Notes under the pieces: generated by a model
The model's database searches: none
The model's input: the letters and a program-made list of their open reading frames with translations, nothing else
Told to the model about the DNA's origin: nothing
Shown: piece by piece, positions 1 through 10,853 of the stretch
Layout: each line of letters starts with the position of its first letter
Position numbering within the stretch: the first letter of the stretch is position 1
From: Chondrus crispus
Taxonomy: Eukaryota; Rhodophyta; Florideophyceae; Gigartinales; Gigartinaceae
Length of the DNA stretch: 64,000 nucleotides
Assembly: GCF_000350225.1 (NCBI RefSeq)
Contig: NW_005178773.1
Coordinates: 107,629-171,628 of the forward strand
Reading direction: 5' to 3'
Position numbers and translations under genes: made by a program

Positions 1-38
1 CGTACCTCAACCGAGGTGCTGGGGCGCGAACCATTCCT

Positions 39-3000
39 CTAATTCCCGATTCCCACGCTGCCGGGATGCCCCCATAGAGCGCGGTCGGGGATTGGTACCC
101 GCTCCCTTCGGCAATATCGCGCGACCGTGTTGTAGTGGATATGACGGGCGGGCTCCCAGGTCGACTCGGCGTCGCTGTACCCGTACCAACGTACGCGAAA
201 CAGGGGGAGCCCGTCATCTCCCGGCCCGTGCCCGGTTAGCGATTGCACGACGTAGGTGTCGGTGGGGTCTCCCGCAGAGGAAGCAGGAGGGAGGGCCTGC
301 CCCGATGGCACGCGTAGAGGTACGCGGAAGGCGTCGGGTCGGAACGTGCACCTCGCGGCCAGGTGCGCCGCGCACGACGAGATGAACGCGCGGTGAGCGG
401 GATCGGTCGCCGGGGGGGAGGAGGCCCTGTCGCGGCGGGGCGCGGGTGGTTCCGTAGGGTCCACTGTTGGCTCGTGGGGTTCCCTCGCCGTTTGCGAGCG
501 CGTAACGGGACGCGTTTCCTTCGTTACGGGTCTTGAGTCCGGCGGCGGGGGGTGGTTCGCTGTTTCGGGGCGGTTCGCCCCGATTCGAGAGCGGAACCCA
601 GCGAGACGTGTGAGGGCGTCCTCGGTTCCTCCGCCGATGACGGCGTCCATCAGCCCCGGCGGCCGCGGCCTTGCGAGCGCCGGTGTCGCGGGGGTCCCTT
701 CCGAAGGGGTCGCGTCGGGGAGGTTTTCGTCTTCCCCGTTTGAGGACCCCGGTCCTAGCGGGGGGTCTGTCACGTTGCTACGAAGCGGGGGAGACCTGAC
801 GACCCGGTCGCGAGAGAGCCGGTCCTTCAGTCCCGTCCCCCGTAAGATGGTGACGGTGTGGTCGTCCACCTGTACGACAGGGAAGGGTCCCTCGGTTCGC
901 GGTGCGAGCTTATTGTTAACCCGGTCCTTGTCCGTTTTCTCCTCGGAGCGTAGCGCAGCCTCGCGGTTCACGAGTACCTGATCCCCCACCCGATAGTCCG
1001 GGGTGGGGTGGCGTATCCGATTATCGAAATCGTTCTTATACCGCTCCTGTCCGGCCAGCAAGTTGCGGCTGGCCGTCGACATCAGGCTGCGGAGCCACGC
1101 TAGGTAGCGGATCTTGAACTGCGCCCTTGAGGCGGATGGGTCCAACAGCGGCGTTTGTTGCAGGGATAACGGACTCGGGGTCCGGGATAATACCAGGTCG
1201 AACGGCCGCATACCGATCATCCTGTTTGCCGTGCAATTATAGCCGTACGTCAGCGCATCCGTGTACTGATCCCAGTCACATTGATTATCGGCGAGGTAAT
1301 GCCGGAGGGTGGATACCAACGTCCGGTTGAATCTTTCCACCTGCCCATTCGTTTGGGGGTGATAGGCCGTGTTGAACACGCTCTCAATTGAGAGTATCTT
1401 GCACACGGCGAGGAAAAACCTCGAGGTGAATTGTCCTCCGTTATCGGAGAGAAGTTTCACTGGGGCGCCGTATACGAACACCCAGTGGGAAATGAACGCT
1501 TTCGCAACCGTTTCAGCGGTAATCCTCTTGAGCGGGATCGTCCTGGTCAGCTTGGAGTATCTGTCCGTCATCACCAAGAGGTAACGGTTTCCTCTTGGTG
1601 TACGGGGAAGTTCGCCGAGAATATCGATGGCGATGTACTCCAGGGGCCCTGACGGAGGAAATGTCTTCAACTCAGAGTTGTGCTTCCGCAGTTTGATGCG
1701 TGCCCTCGCGCAGTCGGGACACATCCTTACGGTCGAGTAGGAGTCCACCGACATGCTTGGCCAATAGAACCGCTGTCTTAGCGTATAGAACAATCGCCTG
1801 CCTCCCGGATGGCCGGAGGTGGCGGGATAATGCGACAAGTACAGCAACCTTTCCCGGAGGGTCGTGGGTACTACGATCTGTTCCACACCGTCGAGGTGGG
1901 CTTTCCGGCAGACCAGCCCTTCCTGATTCACGAAGAATCGGGACCGGCGCAATTCAGCGAACCCCTCCCCCTTCTCAAGACGGGAAGTCACCTCCTTACA
2001 AAATGGGTCGGAGTGCTGTTCACGAGAGAAGTCTTCGTGGGTTATCGCGGCCATCGAGGCCGGGGGGTCCAGCGCGTAGCAACCCGCGGAAATTTCGACG
2101 TCGGTGGGGTCGTAGGTCTCCTCTTGATGCTGAGGCTCATCGTCGAAATTCAGGACGGAGTAGCAAGGAATTTCTTCGTCGGTCGGGACAGTCGTACCCC
2201 CCGTAGATGGGATACGGCTCAGCGCATCGGCGAGGCAGTTCTTGATTCCCTTCACGTAGGATACGTCGAAGTCATATTCGGCAAGGCGCAAGCGCCACCG
2301 GGCCAGTCGGCCACTCGCATCGGCGAGGTTCATCAGCCACCGCAGGGAGTGGTGGTCGGTGTTGACCGTGAACCGCTCCCTTTCCAGGTACGGGCGGAGC
2401 GTCTGTACCGCCCATACGATGGCGAGGCATTCCTTCTCGGTTGTCGAGTAGTTGCGTTCCGCTGGCGAGAGCGTGCGTGACCAATATCCGACAGGGTATC
2501 GGTGTCCATCCTCGTGGGTCTGCAGTAGTGTGCAGCCCAACTGAGCGTCTGACGCATCCGTGTCCAGTGAGTAGGGGCGCCCCAGTCGTGGGAGTTTTAA
2601 GACCGGAGGCGAAATTAAGCACTCCTTCAGTGTCTGGAAGGCCGTGGTCTGCTCTTCATCCAGATCGGGGAGGACATCCGGTTCTCCTTTTCGGAGCATA
2701 GCCGTAAGGGGCGCCGCTATCTTGGCGAAATGTTCGACGAAACGTCGGTAGACATTACACATTCCCAAGAACGAGCGCAGCTCGGTCTGGGTCCGTGGGT
2801 GAGTCGCTTCTGAGAGCGCTTTCACATTCTTCGGGTGGACTTCGAGTTCGCCCGGTCGGATGATATGTCCCAGGTACTCGACAGAGTCCTGGAAAAACTT
2901 GCACTTGTTAAGTTTAAGTGATAATCCCTCCTGCTGCAGAGCACGGAGTATTACGTCCACATCCTTGAGGTGCGTGTCATAATCCTTGGAGAAGATTATG

Positions 3001-4679
3001 ATATCATCCAGGTAGATGAGGCAGCTCTTCCAGCGATAGCCTGAGAGGAGGATATCCAGCATACGTTGAAAGGTGGCCGGGGCGTTCATCAACCCGAAGG
3101 GCATACGGTTGAATTGATACGTCCCGGCGTGGCACGTAAACGTGGTCTTCGGTCGATCCTCCTTGGCGACTGGAATTTGCCAGTACCCGGAGTTACAATC
3201 AAGGGTAGAAAAGACCTTGGCTTCCCCGAGTGTGTCAAGACACTCGTCCATGCGAGGGATGGGGTACGTATCTCGCACGGTCAACGCGTTCAGCCGTCGA
3301 TAATCGATGCAGAAACGGAGGCTCCCATCTGACTTGGGGATGAGCACGACGGGGGACGCCCATTCGGACTTGGACCGGGAAATTACCCCGCCGGCTAACA
3401 TCTCGTCAACCGAGGCTTGTTCCGCCTCCCGGGCGCGAGGACCAGCTCGATAGGGCTGACATCGAAACGGCTTGGCGCCGGGGGTGAGTTCGATGCGATG
3501 CTCTGTCGCTCGAACCTCGCCCAAGTTTCCATCCCACATTCCGGCGTAGGGCGCGAGCATGGTGCGGACCTGCCCTCGCACTTGCGCCGGCAGGTGGTCG
3601 AGGGGAACCGACTCCGACGGAGGGGATGGCTCCGCTTGGGGGAGAGCTCCACGAGGGGGCTTCTCGCCCTGTAGAGAGGGGCTCCCCTCGGAGAATTCCG
3701 CGGCTAGGACCGCGTCCAACGGCATCGCCGTGCGCACCATCGCCCGCGGATGGGGAGTGACGAAGCCAACGACTTGGTTCTTCGACAACCTCTTGTTGGC
3801 GGTCGAGAAGTTCGCCATGAGAACCTTGAACTTTTGCAACGGGGTGATGTGCACCACCCCGTTGGAGAGAGAGATCCGATGCTTCGCATATAACTGCGGG
3901 TTCGCGTCGAGGACCGAGAGTCCGGCCCGTCCACTTGTGACGTATACCCAAGCCTGGGTGCCCGCCGGGATCTCCACGGCGCGCGACACCTTGAGCCTTG
4001 GGGAAGTCCGCCCAGCGGCGGGGGCATACTCTTGCTCCGTCGGGAGGGGAGGGGCGTTCGCGGCCCGAGACGCCGGCTTCCGGACGATGGGGATCTTAGT
4101 ACCATCGTCCAGTTCCACCTCCTTCCGCCGGGGGTAGATGGCTTCGACGAACTTGTCGTTAAAGTCGCACCCCAGTATCACGGGGGCGGCTAATCGTTCA
4201 CAGACGATGAAGGTACACCTCATGGTACGGTCACCTAACCGCACCACGAGGGGGATTTGGCCGCTCGTACGCAAGGGTCTCCCATTGGCGTCCGCGATCG
4301 TCGGGATTTCACCCGGAATAATCAGCGCCTCCCATCCGGAGGGAAGCGTGTCGGCCCGTACGAAATTGGAGCCAGCCCCTGTATCTAATATTGTGAGCTG
4401 GCGCACCAATATCGACGGGGATAATCCAAGGTCTGCGTAGACCTTGTAATTCCGCCGAGACAGCGCGAGCACTGTCTCGGGATGGCTAACACCCCTTGCA
4501 AGCGGGGGGGTGTTTCTTCGCCATGGTCGGCTTAAGGTACCGAGCCGTTCGGGGTCGGGGTCTCCCTGGGATGGCCCAGTGTGTTTGCGGCCGAGTATCC
4601 GGTACCGCTTCTCCGCCTCGGGAGGTGAGGACGGTTCCGCCACCCTGGGCGAGTGATCCGGGGATGTGACCGTGTCCAC
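39..4679 (-). CDS. pol: G1 Pol polyprotein with chromodomain
   Basis: Polyprotein for reverse transcription and integration. In order: retropepsin with DTGAG near residue 96; RT with YLDD near residue 556 (bases 3003-3014); RNase H starting near DTDASD, about residue 705; integrase zinc site (H-H-C-C) near residue 990; integrase DDE core from about 1015 (AIDILGE) through SDNGGQF to GQVERFN near 1112; chromodomain near 1475-1540 with RVRWYGY and STWEP. The first in-frame codon shown, at 4679, is GTG, so there is no good independent start. The frame is entered from gag by the -1 frameshift at 4709-4715. No internal stops. The chromodomain places it among chromoviruses, which target integration through histone marks (family knowledge). 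Confidence 0.95.
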   Translation of the reverse strand: MDTVTSPDHSPRVAEPSSPPEAEKRYRILGRKHTGPSQGDPDPERLGTLSRPWRRNTPPLARGVSHPETVLALSRRNYKVYADLGLSPSILVRQLTILDTGAGSNFVRADTLPSGWEALIIPGEIPTIADANGRPLRTSGQIPLVVRLGDRTMRCTFIVCERLAAPVILGCDFNDKFVEAIYPRRKEVELDDGTKIPIVRKPASRAANAPPLPTEQEYAPAAGRTSPRLKVSRAVEIPAGTQAWVYVTSGRAGLSVLDANPQLYAKHRISLSNGVVHITPLQKFKVLMANFSTANKRLSKNQVVGFVTPHPRAMVRTAMPLDAVLAAEFSEGSPSLQGEKPPRGALPQAEPSPPSESVPLDHLPAQVRGQVRTMLAPYAGMWDGNLGEVRATEHRIELTPGAKPFRCQPYRAGPRAREAEQASVDEMLAGGVISRSKSEWASPVVLIPKSDGSLRFCIDYRRLNALTVRDTYPIPRMDECLDTLGEAKVFSTLDCNSGYWQIPVAKEDRPKTTFTCHAGTYQFNRMPFGLMNAPATFQRMLDILLSGYRWKSCLIYLDDIIIFSKDYDTHLKDVDVILRALQQEGLSLKLNKCKFFQDSVEYLGHIIRPGELEVHPKNVKALSEATHPRTQTELRSFLGMCNVYRRFVEHFAKIAAPLTAMLRKGEPDVLPDLDEEQTTAFQTLKECLISPPVLKLPRLGRPYSLDTDASDAQLGCTLLQTHEDGHRYPVGYWSRTLSPAERNYSTTEKECLAIVWAVQTLRPYLERERFTVNTDHHSLRWLMNLADASGRLARWRLRLAEYDFDVSYVKGIKNCLADALSRIPSTGGTTVPTDEEIPCYSVLNFDDEPQHQEETYDPTDVEISAGCYALDPPASMAAITHEDFSREQHSDPFCKEVTSRLEKGEGFAELRRSRFFVNQEGLVCRKAHLDGVEQIVVPTTLRERLLYLSHYPATSGHPGGRRLFYTLRQRFYWPSMSVDSYSTVRMCPDCARARIKLRKHNSELKTFPPSGPLEYIAIDILGELPRTPRGNRYLLVMTDRYSKLTRTIPLKRITAETVAKAFISHWVFVYGAPVKLLSDNGGQFTSRFFLAVCKILSIESVFNTAYHPQTNGQVERFNRTLVSTLRHYLADNQCDWDQYTDALTYGYNCTANRMIGMRPFDLVLSRTPSPLSLQQTPLLDPSASRAQFKIRYLAWLRSLMSTASRNLLAGQERYKNDFDNRIRHPTPDYRVGDQVLVNREAALRSEEKTDKDRVNNKLAPRTEGPFPVVQVDDHTVTILRGTGLKDRLSRDRVVRSPPLRSNVTDPPLGPGSSNGEDENLPDATPSEGTPATPALARPRPPGLMDAVIGGGTEDALTRLAGFRSRIGANRPETANHPPPPDSRPVTKETRPVTRSQTAREPHEPTVDPTEPPAPRRDRASSPPATDPAHRAFISSCAAHLAARCTFRPDAFRVPLRVPSGQALPPASSAGDPTDTYVVQSLTGHGPGDDGLPLFRVRWYGYSDAESTWEPARHIHYNTVARYCRRERVPIPDRALWGHPGSVGIGN

Positions 4680-4715
4680 CTCAGCTGCTGCGGGCTGAGG
4701 TTCTCCTAGTTTTTT
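4679..4715 (-). promoter_or_regulatory. G1 gag-pol -1 frameshift signal
   Basis: On the minus strand the last two gag sense codons are AAA AAC, preceded by the A of CCA. This gives the canonical heptamer A AAA AAC in the gag frame (4715-4709), followed directly by the gag stop TAG (4708-4706). Eight bases after the heptamer comes a perfect 7-bp stem, CCTCAGC with GCTGAGG (4700-4694 with 4685-4679), and an 8-base loop. A -1 slip enters the pol frame with no stop in the way. Slippery site, spacer and stem match the retroviral arrangement. Confidence 0.88.
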
Positions 4716-6883
4716 GGAGGAGGAGAAGCTTCCCCGGGTGGCGGTACGGACCTCGTCCCGATACCCGCACGCGGCGGCGGGCCGGCGACGGCGTCGGGGT
4801 TCATTACCCGGTTCGCCTCGTAACTGAGAAGGGCGACGGCTCGGAGGTACGCCTCCGGAGGCACTCGGTTCTTTTGGGCCGCGGTCAACTTCTCGTACTG
4901 ATGGGGTACGAGGGATACATACTTCACCTTCATGTCGCAGTCGGGGGAAATGTGGTCCCCGACCCGATAACAGGTGAAGCAGATGATCTGCGGGGACGGA
5001 GGTCCCCGCAGATCCTTTTGGTAATTACGGGACGTTTTCCCGGGTGGAAGTCCGCGAAAGCCCTCGGCGGGCTCTCGAGCGGGTTGATACGGCTTGCGCC
5101 GGTCGCCGTAAAACAGCGAGTCTCCGTCGTTGAAGGAGGATTCTTCCGTCGGGAGGGAAGGAGCCCCCCTGGCGAGGTCACCATCGGTAGCGAAGTAGTT
5201 CTCGGCTCCCCGGGCCGTTTGAAAACTGGGAGAGGGGCCGGTCGACGACGACGGGGCGCCATCCAGGGCAGCGAGGACCTGTTTAAACGGGCGAGGCTTC
5301 CCGAATTCCACGCGGCGCCCCGCCCCGTGCTGGGCCCGGAAAGAATCGCCGTGCGAGCGCGCGTGGGCGATGGTATCCTCGAATGAGGATCGCGGTCGAT
5401 CCTCGCGAGCTTGTAACACCAGCGGCTTGATCGCGGGGGTGAGCCCCTCGATGAAGAGGGTCGTCCTCTCGTATGCCGAGTGCACGTCCCCGCACCTCCC
5501 CAGGGCGGTGGACATTCGAGTAGCGTACTCGGTTTCCAGTTGACCCGGCTTCTGGCGTAGCTCCCTCAATGCCGTGAGGGCCCGCTCGATCTCGAGGTTC
5601 GTCGCATATGTGCGCAACAGCCAATTGACGGCGGCGGCCCAGCTCGCGATCCCCTGAGATTTGCAGTACAGTCCCCGCTGGGACTCATACGCTTCCTTCG
5701 CTGGCGGAGCCAGCAGATGGGGTAGGGCCATCAGGGCCATCGCCTCGCTCATATTGGCGTTGTCAAAATTTTCCTTGCAGCGAGCCAGGAAGCTGATGAC
5801 CCTGATAGGATCTACCCCGCTGAATTTGTACTCCCCCATGACCACGAGGAGGTACTGCACCCTCTTACGGGTGGTAGCGTAGACCCGGTCGTCCAGGGTG
5901 GGGTCGGTATCCACGAGGCGGTAGGCTCGGTAGTTGCACACACCTCTGAACCGGTGGTTCGTCGGCTTCCAGACAGAAACCTTTTTCTGTTTGGGGCCGA
6001 ACGTCGGCATTGGGGCCGTAAGGGACTCTGACTCGGAATCGGTCTCCGAGTCAGAGGAGGATGTCGAGGACGGGCTTGAGTACCCGTCCGGAGGGTGTCC
6101 ATCCTTTCGTCCTTTGCGACGGTTCGCCTTCCGCTCTTTCCGACTGGGTTTGGACTTTTTTCGTCGTCCACTCCCCTCGTCTTCTGAGCTTCCCCCTTGA
6201 TCGGGGTTCTCTCCCCGTAAATCCTGGGAAGGTAAATCACCTTCAAGGTGGATAGGTCCGGCGGAGGCTCCCTCGCGGGAGGCTCCTGCCGCGGTTCGCG
6301 ACGCCTGCGGGTTGGCGGAGAATTGGGGTGCGGTCTCCATGGAGGGGACCCGTATCCCCGCGGCTTGCAGCGCCGGAGTTGTCACGTTGGAAAAGAGCAG
6401 GCTCTTATTCAACGGGGGCAACCCCTCAGCGGGAGGGAGAGTCGCTACTCCGACTGTAGTCGGAGGGATTCCAGCAGCGGAGGCTGATGTTTGCGTCTTC
6501 AAGATGGCAATTTCTCGACGGAGGGCCTTGAGTTCCTCCGCCGTGGCGGTCTCCTCTTGCTTACGCAGGATGGCGGCCTCCTTGGCGCTGGCAGCTATGT
6601 CCGCCTGCCAGGCCTTGGTGAGCACGCCTTCCAGGGCGGTTAGGCGATCGCGCTCTCGCGCGGCTTGTACCTCGGCTTGGGCCGCGATAGTTTCCTCAAT
6701 AAAAGTCTTGAGGTTTTCCCGCAGCGCCGACGGTTGCGCTGCGAGCTTCTCCGCTACAGTATTGAGCGTGAATCTTTCCGCTTCTCGGAGCGTCTCGCGA
6801 CAACTCCGAGTGATTCACGCCGCAACTGGCGGAGGCACGTCTCGAGGACGGGTCTCACGGGACGAATCGGACCCGGATACCAT
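4706..6883 (-). CDS. gag: G1 Gag, with one premature stop near the N-terminus
   Basis: Structural polyprotein of the particle. The main open part runs from about 6814 to 4706. It has an N-terminal helical region rich in E, A, K, R and L, a capsid-like middle (bases 5300-5900), and near the end a CCHC knuckle CFTCYRVGDHISPDC, then the frameshift heptamer. The first ATG in this frame is at 6883. Twenty-two codons later there is an in-frame TGA (6817-6815), in a context (GCG TGA ATC) that could be a CGA codon deaminated to TGA. Without that stop Gag would be about 725 residues. Alternatively translation starts at a non-ATG codon downstream. Confidence 0.82.
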
Positions 6884-6967
6884 AGCCTTGAGCTTGTCGG
6901 AACCTGTTGAAACAGGGATAGAACACCTAGGACCAAAAACGGTAAGGGATAAGGGACACTCCGTAGA

Positions 6968-6986
6968 CTTCTAGGTCGGGAGACCA
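6968..6986 (-). other. G1 primer-binding site
   Basis: On the minus strand, three bases after the LTR end comes TGGTCTCCCGACCTAGAAG. Its complement ends in CCA, with A at the discriminator position and C where tRNA position 61 falls, so it fits the 3' end of a real tRNA. The same 19 bases serve element G2 (52,086-52,104). I cannot name the tRNA. Confidence 0.72.
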
Positions 6987-6989
6987 AAA

Positions 6990-7621
6990 TGTCGTGCACT
7001 GAGGGGGAAGGGGTGGGATCCCCCTCTGGCAGAGCGCGCGCGTTCGGGGGGCGCGTGTAGGGGGTTATCGGGAGACCACCCGTAAGGGACCGGTACGGGG
7101 CCGGGCGCGAAGCGCAGTAGGGAAAGTAAGGGAAAAAGAGGCAAAACAGAGCCCAGGAGGGGCGGAGCGGTAGGGACAGCTGTCGCGCGGAGAGCCGGGC
7201 GTGGCGGGACGACGCGCGCGGTAGAGACAGGAGGGAATCGGGACGTAGATGGCTCGCAGGGTACCGTCGTGGGACGGGGACCGACGCGAGGCTACGACTC
7301 CGTTCCAGAAACCCGAGTTGTAGACCCAAAGCTTCGTACGGATTTACTTAGGGTCGGACGTCGGCTATATACTAGCCGACGTCGGAGCTATAATTAATTA
7401 AACTAAAAGAAACTAAATTAAAACGACGGCGGCGACGACCGGAGAAACTCCCCTTGGGGAGGTATGACAACCACTACACGTGGGGGGGTGACACCTGGAC
7501 ACAGGGGCCTTGACGCCTGGTTACACGTGGCGCGTGGTACACGTGTGTCCCGGAGAAGGAGTCGTGCTGGCCGGGGACAGGTGTCCCCTGGGAAAAGGAA
7601 AAGGTGGGTCAGTGCACTACA
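6990..7621 (-). repeat. G1 5' LTR (632 bp)
   Basis: Minus-strand ends are TGTAGTGCACTGA and TCAGTGCACGACA, imperfect inverted repeats with TG...CA termini. The R/U5 half is closely matched by the LTR at 35,835-36,476 and more distantly by that at 32,140-32,757. The U3 half (7450-7600) holds several CACGTG/ACACGTGT motifs. Confidence 0.9.
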
Positions 7622-10074
7622 GATCAAACCACGATCAACACACAACGCGCACTACTTCATCACGCTCGTAGACACAGCCACGCGATACATATGGGTATAT
7701 GGGCTAAACAATCGCGCACAGTACCAGTCACCATAGTCAACGCGATCGAGCACACAGCGGCACAACATCAAAAATACCCTAGCCTGCTTGTCACGGACAA
7801 CGCGAAAGAATAACTCGCACGATCAGTCCAAGACGCGCTCAAACAGAGAGGAATCGAATTCCGCCCAACAACTCCGTATACATCCCAAGAGAATGCGCTA
7901 CCAGAGCGTATCAATAGGACACTAATGGAAAGAGTCAGAGCGACGCTATCTCACAGCCAACTCTCCGAAACACATTGGCAAGGTGCGCTCTACGACGCCG
8001 CATTCAAATATAATTTGACATACTACCACGGCATCAAGAGCACCCCGCACACAGAATGGTTCGACACACCAACAAGAATCAAAACATTATTCACCTTCGG
8101 TCAACTAGGATACACACCAGTGCTCAAACCCCATGCACCAAAGCTCCAAAACAGAGCAATCCAAGTACGGTACATGTACGGACTCGACGACACGCACATT
8201 TGCATACAGAACATCGTAAACAAGCACTACGCAAAGATACGCGCAAATGACTTCAAACCGTACTACCAACAGAACGACCCCTGCATAAGCACGAACGCAG
8301 TGTTCTAAGCAAAATCACGGACGAAGACACCACCCAACAAGAGAAGAAAAAATCCGAAAAGCCGCAAGACCAAGCAGCGCAAGAAAAAACCGCGCACGGC
8401 CACCATCCCCAAAACTGTCAACCGAACCACGGCACCCCCCAAGACATTGAACCAAGCCAGGAAATACCCTGACGCCGCTCAATGGTGAGAAGCCCATGAT
8501 GGCGAACTAAAGCAACTGGACCAAATGCACGCGATAGACTGGGAATCACAGAGCCCGACCAACAACCGGAAAGACATCATACCCACCACGATGACCTACC
8601 CGTGCAAAAAAGATATCACAACTATCAAACGTAAGGCCAGATGCTCCATCAGAGGAGACCGAATGAAGGCCCATGTCCACTACGATCCAGAAAAAACAGC
8701 GACATATATGGCCGACCGAACAACAATTCGGACACTCTTCGCACTTGCCGCCTCCAGCAACATGGCCATCGAGCATTTTGATATAACAGGAGCATATCTC
8801 CACGAGAAATACCAACACAAAAACAAAGTTTTTGTGTGGCAGCCCCAGCAGTTTAACGGGTCATATAAACACCCGGCCACTCACGGTGAACTGAAACGGA
8901 ACCTATATGGAACCCCAGCAGCCGCGAACACATACAGCACAGAACTCCACAATTATCTCAAAAAACATGGATACACGCAAATGCAATCCGACATCTCACT
9001 GTTTTGCAAACAAAGCGATAAGGGCACAATATTGATTGGTATCAGCATGGACGACTTCCTCCCGATCGCGTCACACACCCAACTCATCGACGACCTGTAC
9101 CAAACACTGAAAAGAAAATATACGGTCAAAAGGATGGGCAAACCGACCAAATATCTCAATTGTTCAATAACGTACGGCAAAGAGGGAATCCACATCTCAC
9201 AGCCGGAACACATAGACAGTGTCGTTCAGCTCATGTCATAGCAGGACTGCAATCCAAAGCGAACTCCGTACCTTGACGGAATAAGAATGGACCCGCCCAC
9301 CGACAGCGAGCCCATCCGCGCAGAGATTGCCGAGATATACGGCAAAGCCATAGGGGAAATACGCTATATGGCAGATAGCACAAGGCCAGACATAGCCTTT
9401 GCAGCCACAGCACTGGCTCGAGCCCTCAAAAAACCCACGCAGAGACATTGGAACCTAGCGCAAAGACTCGTGCAATACCTCAAAACCACGAGGAAAGACG
9501 GAATACTGATGCCTGCAAGCAACAAGAGAACAGTACAAGTCAGCGCGTATTCCGACGCTGACTACGCGAATGACGAGACCACACGGAAATCGATCACGGG
9601 AATAATAACGATGATCAATGGAGCTCCAGTGAACTGGCTAGCAAAACAGCAATCGGTCGTTGCCAAAAGCACATGTGAAGCCGAATACATCGCCGCAGCC
9701 GAGAGCACGACGATAACTCTCTGGCTCCACCAATTGCTGCAAGAAGCACAACTCACCACCCCCCGCCCCACACTGCAGGTCGACAATACAGCCGCCGTGC
9801 AAATGGCAAAAAATATGGGAGCAACACGACGAAGAAAATGTATCGACATCAGGTACCACTACTTGCACGACAGAGTTCAAAAGGGGAACTAAAAATCCTA
9901 CGAATACCCACCACCGAACAATATGCAGACATACTCACAAAACCCCTCAAAGCAACACTGTACACCAAGCACAAGGAAAACATACAGATCCGCGCACAAC
10001 CAACAAGTACACACCAGCCCTCGCGTCGGGGGGAGTGTGGTTCCATCCAGGGCCCACAACAGACGCTCGGCTAG
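7622..10074 (+). pseudogene. pol: C1 pol remnant (integrase, RT, RNase H)
   Basis: It begins inside the integrase core (TATRYIWVY, then LLVTDNAKE and PQENALPERI, where the catalytic E is kept). RT follows with KARCSIRGDRM, FDITGAYLHEKY and the active box ISMDDFLPIA near 9050, then RNase H with YSDADYAND and KSTCEAEYIAA. In-frame stops: TAA 7811-7813, TAA at 8306-8308 and TAG at 9239-9241. Frame changes lie near 7720 and 9890. The final codons run into the 3' LTR (10,036 onward), as in C2 and C3. Not functional as it stands. The RT box has serine where copia RTs usually have tyrosine. Confidence 0.9.
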
Positions 10075-10853
10075 TGTAGCATAAGCGCGGATCAGAATTA
10101 GATTTAGAATTAGATCGCGCGCGCGCGGTCACACGTGTATTGACAGCGCGCGCGGTCACACGTATTGACGGCGCTACAGTAGCTGAGCATGGTAGCTCAG
10201 CACTGTAACGCGCTACAGTGCAGTACGGACTGTACTGTAGCCCTGTATGATAGACGCGATAGACGCGTAACTGTATAATAAACGACGGGAACCGACGGCG
10301 GCGGAGGGGAGGCAAGCATCGGCTTGGCCAGACCCTCACCGTCGGCTATCCCGGAACGCTTACTCTGACTCGAGGACGCTCTCTCTGTTTGGGTTTTAGA
10401 GTAGAAGGACACGGGTAGCGGACGCGTACGTGCGCGTGCGAGCTAGGATCTGCCTCCGCTCGTCGGTACTGGAACGTCACGCAGTACCGCGCCGGGGCGT
10501 CGAGGCGTCGATCTGCTCTACCGCATACACTAACGCGTTCGCGATCCGACCCGCTCTACCACCGCTACTGGTCCGTGTCCTTCCTCACGCGTTGCTTACT
10601 GGTCCTTTCTGTTCTTCTGGCGTTCTACAGGGTCTCTTACGCGGACTGAGCATACACCCCTGTCGTTGGGGTGTTTATGCTACAGCTAGCATGCAACAAA
10701 ACCAAACAACACCTGGTTCCATCCAGAGACAAGCACGTAAGGCACACTTAGAATAAGGCACAGCATTACAGCACCTCACTCACTTGAACAATAAAGTCAC
10801 CGCCGTCCCCCGCTCCCCAGAGGATCGCGGGTATCGGTGTTCCTAGAACCACA
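10036..10853 (+). repeat. C1 3' LTR, split by a solo LTR
   Basis: It starts TGTGGTTCCATCCAG right after the purine tract GTCGGGGGGAG and ends CCTAGAACCACA. Removing the 610-bp insert and one 5-bp duplication leaves 203 bp, close to the 200 bp of the C2 3' LTR. Like that LTR it has two copies of TGGTTCCATCCAG about 61 bp apart once the insert is removed. Confidence 0.87.
10075..10684 (+). repeat. Solo gypsy-type LTR (610 bp), TSD gctag
   Basis: The ends TGTAGCATAA and TTATGCTACA are perfect 10-bp inverted repeats. The 5-bp duplication gctag is present on both sides (10,070-10,074 and 10,685-10,689). The first 50 bases recall the start of the G2 LTR (TGTGGTATAA, then an ATTAGATT-like and GGATCAG-like stretch), so a related gypsy family is likely. 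There is no internal element, so it probably formed by LTR-LTR recombination. Confidence 0.92.

Larger units (their letters stand above)
1..7621 (-). mobile_element. G1, Ty3/gypsy chromovirus (5' part in window)
   Basis: LTR retrotransposon read on the minus strand: 5' LTR at 6990-7621, primer-binding site, gag, then pol in the order protease, RT, RNase H, integrase, chromodomain. Pol stops at position 39, so the 3' LTR lies left of the window. It is inserted in the integrase region of copia C1: the base after 7621 resumes C1 coding sequence. The expected target duplication on this side is gatca (7622-7626), and the left side cannot be checked. Pol is a single open frame of 1546 codons, so this is one of the better preserved elements here. 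Confidence 0.93.
7622..10853 (+). mobile_element. C1, Ty1/copia remnant cut by G1
   Basis: The right part of a copia element, from mid-integrase to the end of its 3' LTR. The missing 5' part should lie beyond G1, outside the window. Protein similarity to C2 is obvious along the whole length, so both belong to one family. The flank after 10,853 shows no recognisable target repeat because the other end is not visible. Confidence 0.9.

Noticed and set aside
6754..7329. 191-codon minus-strand frame across the G1 LTR
   Set aside because: It reads LTR sequence; the same frame is opened by the solo LTR copy at 36,138-36,485. It is LTR conservation, not a protein.
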